Origin: Candidatus Nomurabacteria bacterium
Lineage (GTDB): Bacteria; Patescibacteriota; Saccharimonadia; Saccharimonadales; UBA7683
Length of the DNA: 64,000 nucleotides
Direction: 5' to 3'
NCBI GenBank assembly: GCA_020631865.1
Contig: JACKGS010000001.1
Coordinates: 1-64,000, forward strand
The first letter of the stretch is position 1; each line of letters begins with the position of its first letter. Shown here one piece after another: positions 55,782 through 63,050 of this stretch. The notes beneath the pieces are model-generated. The model made no database searches and was not told where the DNA came from. It saw only the letters and a program-made list of their open reading frames with translations. The position numbers were made by a program, and so were the translations under genes.

Positions 55782-56129
55782 TTAGGTAAGTTCTTCTATA
55801 AACTCTGATATCTGATAATCTCCATACATTTCAATAGCAGAAAGCTCATAATTGCCGCTGTAGTGATTGTCTTTTATCCAGCAATTTGCGGAAAATTCCA
55901 TTTGCTTTAGTTTTTTTGGTGTTATATAGTCCAAGCCCTTACCTTGCTCAAAGTTTTGCCGATATTTTACTTCTACAAAATAAATGGCATTTTGCTTCTT
56001 AGCAATGATATCGATTTCGCAAACTGGTGTCTTCCAATTAATTTCAACTATCTCGAAACCCTTGGTTTGTAGAAACTCGGCTGCAACCTTTTCTGCATCA
56101 TGACCACTCTGATAGTTACTAGTCACCAA
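55782..56129 (-). CDS. YraN family (UPF0102) nuclease-like protein
   Basis: 115 aa. It has GHDAEKVAAEFLQTKGFEIV and the nuclease-like core CEIDIIAKKQNAIYFVEVKY, in which E, D and the ExK of FVEVK form a PD-(D/E)xK-type site. The family resembles Holliday junction resolvases and is often found near rnhB, as here. Activity is not established for this family. It is convergent with the M1 gene, nine bases apart. Confidence 0.88.
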   Translation of the reverse strand: MVTSNYQSGHDAEKVAAEFLQTKGFEIVEINWKTPVCEIDIIAKKQNAIYFVEVKYRQNFEQGKGLDYITPKKLKQMEFSANCWIKDNHYSGNYELSAIEMYGDYQISEFIEELT

Positions 56130-56140
56130 CGCCTCTCCAT

Positions 56141-56250
56141 GTCATTCCTACGAAGGCAGGAATCTTTATATTTGCTAGCAAGGATACATATATAATATTC
56201 TTTCATTATTACATACAGTATACAGAGATTCCTGTCTTCGTAGGAATGAT
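56141..56250. repeat. MITE-like inverted-repeat element, copy 1
   Basis: 110-base element with 24-base terminal inverted repeats (56142-56165 and 56226-56249) that match at all but one position, enclosing an A+T-rich core of about 60 bases. It fills the gap between yraN and rnhB. Its core is related to that of the element at 56847-56955. It has no coding capacity. Confidence 0.8.
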
Positions 56251-56260
56251 AGATATAGGT

Positions 56261-56830
56261 TTATCCGCCGTGGGCTAAAAACTTTTTTACTGGTTTATAG
56301 TTAATACGATGAATTGGGGTTATTCCGTACTTCGAAAGTGCGTCAATGTGAAGTTTTGTGCCGTATCCGACATGCTTTTCAAAGCTATATTGATGATATT
56401 TTGTAGCTATTTCTTGCATATACATATCTCTTGCTACTTTAGCAATAATTGAAGCAGCGGATACTGCTGGAACTGTACCGTCGGCCTTAATAACAGGCGT
56501 GGTATTTGGTAAATGTACCAAATAGTTTATATGACCATCAATTATTATCTGATGATTAGATAATGTTACCTCATCGACTGCCCGTTGCATGGCTAGTTGT
56601 ACTGACTTTGTTAAACCAAGTTTATTGATCTCTCTTGGCCACACCCAGCCAATGCCTATTTGTTCGGTTTCTTTCTTAATTTCTGATGCCAACTGTAGCC
56701 GTTTTTTAGCGCTGAGCTTTTTTGAATCATTCAGACCCGAGATTCTATGATCTTCGTCTAAGCCTACCGCAGCAGCTACCAAAGGACCAGCCCAACATCC
56801 TCGCCCTACCTCATCAATACCAATAATCAT
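56261..56830 (-). CDS. rnhB: Ribonuclease HII
   Basis: 189 aa; removes RNA from RNA-DNA hybrids and single ribonucleotides. The catalytic acids lie in IGIDEVGRGCWAGPLVAAAV (Asp-Glu), in the segment QIIIDGHINY (Asp) and in SAASIIAKVARDMYM followed by a terminal region with GYGTKLHIDALSKYG. Length is typical. It is bracketed by two related repeat elements, one on each side. Confidence 0.95.
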   Translation of the reverse strand: MIIGIDEVGRGCWAGPLVAAAVGLDEDHRISGLNDSKKLSAKKRLQLASEIKKETEQIGIGWVWPREINKLGLTKSVQLAMQRAVDEVTLSNHQIIIDGHINYLVHLPNTTPVIKADGTVPAVSAASIIAKVARDMYMQEIATKYHQYSFEKHVGYGTKLHIDALSKYGITPIHRINYKPVKKFLAHGG

Positions 56831-56846
56831 AAGCCATCCATTACTG

Positions 56847-56955
56847 CGTCATTCCAATATATAGAGTTCCGTTACATTTAATAGCTAGGATATATACGAA
56901 GAATACTTTCATTTGATTTCATTATACTGGATCTCGAATCAGGTTCAGGATGACG
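56847..56955. repeat. MITE-like inverted-repeat element, copy 2
   Basis: 109-base element with shorter, decayed ends (CGTCATTCC and GGATGACG). Its core aligns with copy 1 without gaps over about 43 bases (31 identical by hand count), in the same orientation. Copy 2 looks older because its arms no longer pair well beyond eight or nine bases. It lies directly upstream of rnhB. Confidence 0.65.
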
Positions 56956-56972
56956 ACACAGTTATTGTAACA

Positions 56973-56997
56973 AAAAGACCGCTGTAGACGGTCTTTT
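56973..56997 (-). terminator. Rho-independent terminator of rplS
   Basis: Nine-base perfect stem (AAAAGACCG and CGGTCTTTT) with a seven-base loop, followed on the minus strand by TTTTTG-type sequence. It lies 21 bases after the rplS stop. Confidence 0.85.
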
Positions 56998-57017
56998 ATT
57001 TATTCAGCGTAGAAACT

Positions 57018-57467
57018 TTATTCGGATTTAACTTCTTCAACAGAAGCTGCTTCCGTTACCTTAGCCGTAGCTTCAACGACTGGTTTATCTTCTTTAATGT
57101 CATTGACTGCTTTTTTATCGAAATCAACAGAAGCGAGACGAGCGCTTTTACCGCTACGGTTACGCATGTAACTCAAGTATTTGCGACGAACCTTGCTTCG
57201 CTTAACTACTTCTACTTCTTCAACTAAGGGACTATGTAATAAAAAGCTCTTTTCAACACCAACACCACTAGCGATTCTTCTGACAGTAATGGTACTTGTT
57301 AAACTATCTTTTCGATCAGTTCTGATAACAAGACCTTCAAAAATCTGAATACGCTCTTTGTTACCTTCTTTAATTCTCTGGTGAACTTTAACAGTGTCGC
57401 CTGAACGAACGTCGACAACCCGGTTCTTTTTATAGCTATTTTCAATCTTTTCAATTAGTGCGTGCAT
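57018..57467 (-). CDS. rplS: 50S ribosomal protein L19
   Basis: L19 (149 aa), at the 30S-50S interface. It contains DVRSGDTVKVHQRIKEGNKE, then IQIFEGLVIRTDRKD and GVGVEKSFLLHSPLVEEVEV, with SKVRRKYLSYMRNRSGKSAR. After about residue 118 there is an acidic, low-complexity tail (EAASVEEVKSE) longer than usual, a trait common in this type of genome. Shine-Dalgarno AAGGTAG lies upstream. It is a single-gene unit ended by its own terminator; the usual trmD and rimM are not adjacent. Confidence 0.96.
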   Translation of the reverse strand: MHALIEKIENSYKKNRVVDVRSGDTVKVHQRIKEGNKERIQIFEGLVIRTDRKDSLTSTITVRRIASGVGVEKSFLLHSPLVEEVEVVKRSKVRRKYLSYMRNRSGKSARLASVDFDKKAVNDIKEDKPVVEATAKVTEAASVEEVKSE

Positions 57468-57548
57468 AACTTAACAACTCTACCTTATTATTACTAATTT
57501 TGTAATTACATTCACTTTATCACATCTGTAATCCGCATGCAATACCTA

Positions 57549-57785
57549 CTAATTTTTATATCTTCCAGTCTCCAGATCAATCACCACCCCTAAAGGTAGC
57601 TTTGTTCTAGGAACCGGTTTTACTTCTGTTGGCAATTCATGATCTATACAATCAGGATCTTCTGCGGTAAATCGGGTAGATACACCCAATGCCCATTCGA
57701 TAGCATGATCATTTACTACTAACCTTTCTGCATCTTCAGCTTCACCTAAAGAATTGTGCTCGGGATTATTATATGCGCCAGACAT
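57549..57785 (-). CDS. Small acidic hypothetical protein
   Basis: 78 aa, not recognised. It is acidic and proline-containing (DDHELP-like stretch ESDCIDHELPTEVKPVPR is approximate to residues 45-60) and ends VVIDLETGRYKN. No membrane segment or catalytic motif. A possible GGAGTGGC ribosome binding site precedes the ATG. It is divergent from the malic enzyme gene. Confidence 0.5.
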   Translation of the reverse strand: MSGAYNNPEHNSLGEAEDAERLVVNDHAIEWALGVSTRFTAEDPDCIDHELPTEVKPVPRTKLPLGVVIDLETGRYKN

Positions 57786-57831
57786 GCCACTCCTTATTTA
57801 CATATACTCTTAATAACTTTAATATTATAGA

Positions 57832-58965
57832 ATGGATGAAATTAAACAGAAAGCCCTAGACGAACACAAAAAACTACGTGGCAAAATTGAGGTAACATTA
57901 AAAGACAAACTTGACGATCTCGAGAAACTAAAGCTGTATTATACGCCTGGCGTTGGCGCCGTTAGTACATATGTTGCAGAAAACCCTAGTGAAGCTCGCG
58001 AATATACTTGGTTAAACAATTCCGTGGCGGTGATTTCTGATGGATCTGCAGTTCTTGGATTAGGTAATATCGGGCCACTTGGGGCTCTGCCTGTAATGGA
58101 AGGTAAATGCATGTTATTTAAGCAGTTTGCCAATATAGATGCCGTACCGATAGTTTTGGATGTTCATTCTGCTGATGAGATAGTAAGTGCCGTAAAAGCA
58201 ATTGCCCCTAGTTTTGGTGCAATTAACCTAGAAGATATATCTGCACCAATTTGTTTTGAGGTAGAACAACGCCTTAAAGATGAATTAAACATTCCAATCA
58301 TGCATGATGATCAACATGGCACGGCCGTTGTGGTCCTAGCGGGCTTAATTAATGCCATGAAGGTAGTTGGAAAGAATCTTTCAGACTGTAAGATTGTTTT
58401 AGTTGGCGCTGGTGCTGCAGGGGTAGCAATTGCAAAGCTACTTTATAAATATGCACAACCACAGATTATTGCTGTTGACAGCAAAGGCATAATTGAAACT
58501 ACAAGAGACAACTTAAATACCGAGAAAAAGCTATTACTAGAATTTTCCGATGACATTCAACCCGGATGTCTTGAAGATGCGATTAAGGATGCTGACATAT
58601 TTATTGGTGTTTCACAACCCGGACTTCTCACGCAGGATATGGTGAAAACCATGGCAAAAGACCCGATCATTTTTGCGTTGGCAAATCCGGTGCCAGAGAT
58701 TTATCCCAACGAAGCGAAAGCTGCTGGCGCAGCCGTTGTTGCCACTGGTCGATCTGACTTTCCAAACCAAGTTAACAATGCTCTCGCCTTCCCGGGTATC
58801 TTCCGTGGCGCTCTTGATAACCAAGTAGAGAAAATCACCGACGGGCATAAAATCAAAGCCGCTGAAACCATCGCTGGGTTTATCAAAAATCCAACTAAAG
58901 ATGAAATTATCCCTTCAATCTTTGAAGCTGATTTAACAAATTCAATTAGTAAGAATATCACATGA
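57832..58965 (+). CDS. NAD(P)-dependent malic enzyme, short form
   Basis: 377 aa; converts malate to pyruvate and carbon dioxide with NAD or NADP reduction. The catalytic Tyr-containing start is KLYYTPGVGAVSTYVAENP; metal- and malate-binding blocks are AVISDGSAVLGLGNIGPLG, INLEDISAPICFEVE and MHDDQHGTAVVVLAG. The Rossmann motif is VLVGAGAAGVAIAKLL. It corresponds to the malic domain without the phosphotransacetylase extension of MaeB. Malic enzyme is one of the few central metabolic enzymes commonly kept in Saccharibacteria. The next gene overlaps by four bases (ATGA). Confidence 0.94.
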   Translation: MDEIKQKALDEHKKLRGKIEVTLKDKLDDLEKLKLYYTPGVGAVSTYVAENPSEAREYTWLNNSVAVISDGSAVLGLGNIGPLGALPVMEGKCMLFKQFANIDAVPIVLDVHSADEIVSAVKAIAPSFGAINLEDISAPICFEVEQRLKDELNIPIMHDDQHGTAVVVLAGLINAMKVVGKNLSDCKIVLVGAGAAGVAIAKLLYKYAQPQIIAVDSKGIIETTRDNLNTEKKLLLEFSDDIQPGCLEDAIKDADIFIGVSQPGLLTQDMVKTMAKDPIIFALANPVPEIYPNEAKAAGAAVVATGRSDFPNQVNNALAFPGIFRGALDNQVEKITDGHKIKAAETIAGFIKNPTKDEIIPSIFEADLTNSISKNIT

Positions 58966-59279
58966 TCAGTAGCATAGAATCATCCGGGTCAATTATATGT
59001 ACGCCGAGTTTATTTATGCCCCTAGATACCGTGAACGAAAGCTATATCCAAGATTCCAGCATGGCTTTTGCGGCAGCAAAATTACATCCAGAAAATATAA
59101 TTGTTGAAATTTTTCAAATCACTAGTCCAGTAGATGGTCATTTTACATATGAATTTAGAGGACTTGGGCTAGACGATGAGGTATTGAGCACAACTAACTC
59201 ACTTAACGATTGTACATCAGTACTGCATGCAATTTATCTTGCCTTGCAAAACAAATGCGGGGCCAAACGCATCAAATAA
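58962..59279 (+). CDS. Hypothetical protein coupled to malic enzyme
   Basis: 105 aa; its ATG overlaps the malic enzyme stop, so translation is coupled. Not recognised. It contains HPENIIVEIFQITSPVDGHF and a C-terminal helix (LHAIYLALQNKCGAKRIK), with no membrane segment. Its 3' end overlaps the convergent pilB stop by eight bases. The tight coupling supports that it is real. Confidence 0.55.
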   Translation: MISSIESSGSIICTPSLFMPLDTVNESYIQDSSMAFAAAKLHPENIIVEIFQITSPVDGHFTYEFRGLGLDDEVLSTTNSLNDCTSVLHAIYLALQNKCGAKRIK

Positions 59280-60888
59280 CTCTATTGATTTCTTCGATGG
59301 TTGTCATTCCTTTTAGGGCCTTTAGGAGGCCGGCTTGATACATGGTGATCATTCCTTGTTCTTTGGCTTTATTCTCAATAATATCGGATGTTGGAATCTC
59401 GGTAGTGTTACGCATTAAAGCTTGAATTTCTGGAGTTACAATCAAATCTTCTATTATGCTAGTCCTGCCCTTGTAGCCAAACGGATTTTCTTCTGACTTG
59501 CCTGGCTTCCAGAGTTTAATGTTCTCTAAATCTGGTTTTTCAATATCTTCGGGAAGGTTTTGGAGATTATCACGAATATGTTGCTTTACAGCCTCATCTG
59601 GTTCATATTCTATTTTAGTTTTATCATCTAGCCTTCTGACTAACCGCTGAGAAATTATAAGCTTTACAGATGAAATTAAGATTGGGTTCACACCAATCAT
59701 ATCTATCATGCGCGTGAAGGCTTCGGCCGAGTTTCCAGCATGAAACGTTGAAAGCACCAGGTGGCCTGTTACGGCGGCCTGCAGTGCCGTCTTAGCTGTA
59801 TCAACATCTCTAATTTCACCAACCATTATGACGTCTGGGTCGAGCCTCATAACAGCACGGAGCTTATTGGCAAAACTATCTCCTTGGCGTGAATATACTG
59901 GGATCTGACTCATACCATCAAGCCCATATTCAACCGGATCCTCGAGTGTTATTATTTTATTTTTTGGATCGTTCAGTTGCATTAAAATTGAATACAGAGT
60001 AGTTGTTTTACCAGAGCCAGTAGGCCCAACCATTAAAACCATGCCGTGAGGATGAGATATCACCTCATCTATTGGCTTGCGCTCTTTTTCACTTAAGCCT
60101 AAATTATCTAACCGGAGCAAGCTCATGTCCATGTTAAATAAACGTACGACGGCATCTTGGCCGTAGAGTGTTGGCACGGTCTCAATACGCATGTTCAATA
60201 TTTTTTCCACGCCATCTTCATGAACAATTTTTTGAGAAAGATGACCAGTCTGTGCATCAGGGGCAGATGTAGATATATTGGCCTTCACCGCAATAGATTG
60301 CTGTAGCTGACGATATTTTTGATGTGATACGACTGCAATTAAATGCAAAGCACCATCGAGACGGAATCTGAATCGTACACCAGTTCGGGCAGTTTCAAAG
60401 TGAATATCAGAGGCGCCCAGCTTATCAGCCTGAGTGATAACGTATTCAAGAATATCATCAGACTTAACAGCCTCTAGAGTATCTGAGACTTTTTGTACGT
60501 TATCGCTTGCACCTTCTTTTGTAACCGTGATGTCATCGTAATGAACTTCTTTTGGAGGATCAAAACGGAGCATAAACTCTTCAAAGCCCTTGACACTAAT
60601 CATCTTAAAATTGACAATTTTATCAGGGAACTTCTCTCGAATAATGCGCAAAGCTTGTTGTGGAGTATTGATTGTTATACCAAAAGTATAGTTACTACCA
60701 GTATCAAATAACGGGACTAGCTTATCTTGATACATTTCTGAAATTTCTAAGATTCCCCTTGCTAAAGGTACATCAATAATGGTGCGAGCATCCACATACT
60801 CGACTTTCAGCAAATTAGCACGATTTTTAGTATTAAGCTCTTCATTTTCACGAAACTTAACTTGATCTTCTGCATCATTAAACGCCAT
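59272..60888 (-). CDS. pilB: Type II/IV secretion ATPase (PilB/GspE), cysteine-free
   Basis: 538 aa assembly ATPase of type IV pili or related systems. An N-terminal GSPII_E-like domain is followed by Walker A VGPTGSGKTTTLYSILMQ near residue 285, the Asp box, Walker B DPDVIMVGEIRDVDTAKTAL and the His box GHLVLSTFHAGNSAE. The tetracysteine zinc motif between the His box and the GYKGR block is absent: RLVRRLDDKTKIEYEPDE and LWKPGKSEENPFGYKGR have no cysteine, and the whole protein has none. It stands alone; other pilus genes are not in the window. Confidence 0.93.
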   Translation of the reverse strand: MAFNDAEDQVKFRENEELNTKNRANLLKVEYVDARTIIDVPLARGILEISEMYQDKLVPLFDTGSNYTFGITINTPQQALRIIREKFPDKIVNFKMISVKGFEEFMLRFDPPKEVHYDDITVTKEGASDNVQKVSDTLEAVKSDDILEYVITQADKLGASDIHFETARTGVRFRFRLDGALHLIAVVSHQKYRQLQQSIAVKANISTSAPDAQTGHLSQKIVHEDGVEKILNMRIETVPTLYGQDAVVRLFNMDMSLLRLDNLGLSEKERKPIDEVISHPHGMVLMVGPTGSGKTTTLYSILMQLNDPKNKIITLEDPVEYGLDGMSQIPVYSRQGDSFANKLRAVMRLDPDVIMVGEIRDVDTAKTALQAAVTGHLVLSTFHAGNSAEAFTRMIDMIGVNPILISSVKLIISQRLVRRLDDKTKIEYEPDEAVKQHIRDNLQNLPEDIEKPDLENIKLWKPGKSEENPFGYKGRTSIIEDLIVTPEIQALMRNTTEIPTSDIIENKAKEQGMITMYQAGLLKALKGMTTIEEINRVI

Positions 60889-61050
60889 ATTTAATATTTT
60901 ACCTCAAAATACTAATGTTTAACAGAGCAGAAGACCAGTTAGCGCGATTTACCGACATAAACGTCTTGAAACTTACATATTAGTACTATAAAATGTACAC
61001 AACCACAACAATTTTCAATTAATAAAAGCTTATAAGTGAACGGGGAGTAT

Positions 61051-62220
61051 ATGGTAAACGAGTTATGTCAACTCGCTTCATCTGGTGTTAGTATTAAATC
61101 TATAATTTTCATTGGTATCATACTGATACTTCTTGGAGCTGTAAGCTATTTAATGTATAAGAGCGGCAGACTTAAAACTAAATGGATACTACCAATTATG
61201 CTGTTAGCCTTTACTGTACTTACGCCGTTGTCACAGCCCCTATTTGCTCAATCAGTATCGGGCTGTAACGGGCAAACCACGGATACTCGTGTGAATAATA
61301 CATCTATAGGTGACGGTAACCTGGTAAATGACGGCCCCTCATTAACTGGCTTCTTTGACATTTATCAATCTTACCCCTTTCCTCTTATTGCATATTCTGC
61401 TTTACATACCATTGTAAATAACGACACAGCGCCTGGTGGCGATCCGTTTAACTTTTCTACATTAAGGCTGCTTGGTGGCAATAGTGTTATGGATGAAGGA
61501 CAAGAAAAGTTTTTAATTCTCGATCCTAATGATCAAACCCTGCCTCTAAATCCAGACGATATCTGGAATGATGTCATATATGCGCAAAGTGATACACATA
61601 CAAACGTATGGGGCTGGTGGCAATTAGAGTTAACCTGTAATGTATCTGACTTAGTTAACTGCTTGCCACCCGGACCATTCGACGATCATCCTATTTGCAC
61701 GAATCCAGGCAGTGGCACATGCTGGCCGTCCGGCAAAGTCAAAGTAAGCTTAAAGAATACTATTCCAGCCGGAACATATACTATTCCTTACACAGTAGAC
61801 ACGGTTGGTGGCACACCATTAAATACAGCCACCATTAGCATTGAAGTACCCGGCACTCCGCCAGAGCCACCCATTATTGGAGCACGGGATATTGATATAG
61901 GCAACTGCTCGGGCTGGGGCTTCTTCCCGCAAGATCTCATGTCGTTAATAACTTATGGCGGTAGCGGTACACTACTTCCTTCTACAATAGATTTATTGCC
62001 TGATACGCCTGAACTAGACAAGTCTATAACGGTAACTGAGCCGGGCGGAGAGGTATATACATTTACTGTTGATAATGATGGCATTCTAACATTAGATAAT
62101 TTGAATAATCCCATTTCTGGTTGGGGGATAAATGGTATATTTAAGTTTACAATTATGGATAGCAATGGAATGATGTCTAATGTAGGATTGGCGTACATTA
62201 ATTTGGGTTGTGGTGGTTAA
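61051..62220 (+). CDS. Secreted or surface protein, unknown
   Basis: 389 aa from ATG 61051 (GGGGAG three bases upstream; a GTG at 61036 is an alternative). Two hydrophobic segments open the protein, IKSIIFIGIILILLGAVSYL and WILPIMLLAFTVLTPLSQPL ending FAQS, a plausible signal-peptidase site. The remainder is a Gly-, Pro-, Thr- and Asp-rich beta-type extracellular region with cysteine pairs (QLELTCNVSDLVNCLPP; HPICTNPGSGTCW) and Ig-like stretches (TPPEPPIIGARDIDIG). It may be a surface adhesin. It is divergent from pilB. Confidence 0.65.
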   Translation: MVNELCQLASSGVSIKSIIFIGIILILLGAVSYLMYKSGRLKTKWILPIMLLAFTVLTPLSQPLFAQSVSGCNGQTTDTRVNNTSIGDGNLVNDGPSLTGFFDIYQSYPFPLIAYSALHTIVNNDTAPGGDPFNFSTLRLLGGNSVMDEGQEKFLILDPNDQTLPLNPDDIWNDVIYAQSDTHTNVWGWWQLELTCNVSDLVNCLPPGPFDDHPICTNPGSGTCWPSGKVKVSLKNTIPAGTYTIPYTVDTVGGTPLNTATISIEVPGTPPEPPIIGARDIDIGNCSGWGFFPQDLMSLITYGGSGTLLPSTIDLLPDTPELDKSITVTEPGGEVYTFTVDNDGILTLDNLNNPISGWGINGIFKFTIMDSNGMMSNVGLAYINLGCGG

Positions 62221-62543
62221 AATAATTCAATAATCTTAAAATTACCAGTATAATATTTATTATTTTTCACAAGATACCACTATTATATAGTTACGTTAAT
62301 ATACTTTTTGCCTGTAATTTGATATCACCGTTTAGTATTTATACTCAACTCTTTTTAGAATGAACTTTGAGATAGTTTAAAATCGATAATAAAATCATTA
62401 CGATGATATTAAATATAATATGAACGAATTGAGTATAATTCTGAAATTAGTCTTCATGATCTCATCTACTGCATTATAGTTGAGCTGATTTAGTTTATTA
62501 GCAAGGTTTGTCAATTTGGTGATTCTACTGCATTATAGTTGAT
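62221..62543. other. A+T-rich intergenic region with a 19-base direct repeat
   Basis: No gene is seen in these 323 bases. Two identical 19-base copies of TCTACTGCATTATAGTTGA lie at 62465-62483 and 62524-62542, 59 bases apart start to start. The second ends just before the ATG of the methyltransferase and includes TATAGT, a -10-like hexamer; its minus strand reads TATAAT. The rest is low-complexity A+T sequence. Confidence 0.6.
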
Positions 62544-63050
62544 ATGCACATAACTTTAGTTGCACATGATATTAGAAGCACCCATAATGTAGGGGCATTT
62601 TTCAGGACCTGCGATGGCCTAGGTGTTGAAAAAATTATTTTTAGTGGCTACACTCCATACCCCACGTTTGAAGGAGACAGCAGATTGCCATATTTTGCTG
62701 ACAAAATAACAAGGCAGATTCATAAAACCGCCCTCGGGGCCGAGTGCGTAGTCGACTTTCAGTGTCTTGAAACACTTGATGATGTAATAAAGCAAGCGAA
62801 GAGCGAAGATGCGTATATTATTGCACTAGAACAATATCCAAACAGTCATTCGCCCCAAGAATGCAAAGATATTTTAGCTAAAAACAATATCAATTCTACG
62901 TACCTAATTCTTGGTAATGAAGTACATGGAGTTAATGATAGTGTATTAAAAACTGCCGATTCAATATTAGAGATACCTATGTTAGGTACTAAAGAATCAC
63001 TCAATGTCTCTGTAGCAACCGCCATTGCTTTATACGAACTCAAAAAATAG
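62544..63050 (+). CDS. SpoU (TrmH) family RNA 2'-O-methyltransferase
   Basis: 168 aa, single SPOUT domain with the trefoil knot. Motif 1 is RSTHNVGAFFRTCDGLGVE, motif 2 is YLILGNEVHGVNDSVLKTAD, motif 3 is LEIPMLGTKESLNVSVATAI. The short form lacks the N-terminal substrate-binding extension, so it may be a tRNA methyltransferase of the TrmL or TrmH type; the target base cannot be told from sequence. It converges on dnaE with no gap. Confidence 0.88.
   Translation: MHITLVAHDIRSTHNVGAFFRTCDGLGVEKIIFSGYTPYPTFEGDSRLPYFADKITRQIHKTALGAECVVDFQCLETLDDVIKQAKSEDAYIIALEQYPNSHSPQECKDILAKNNINSTYLILGNEVHGVNDSVLKTADSILEIPMLGTKESLNVSVATAIALYELKK

Noticed and set aside
57832..58970. Recoding of UGA as glycine
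   Set aside because: UGA ends the malic enzyme and other genes at the expected family length, so the standard bacterial code applies.
62465..62542. CRISPR array in the 62.4 kb gap
   Set aside because: Only two 19-base copies, shorter than normal repeats, and no cas genes in the window; kept as a simple direct repeat.
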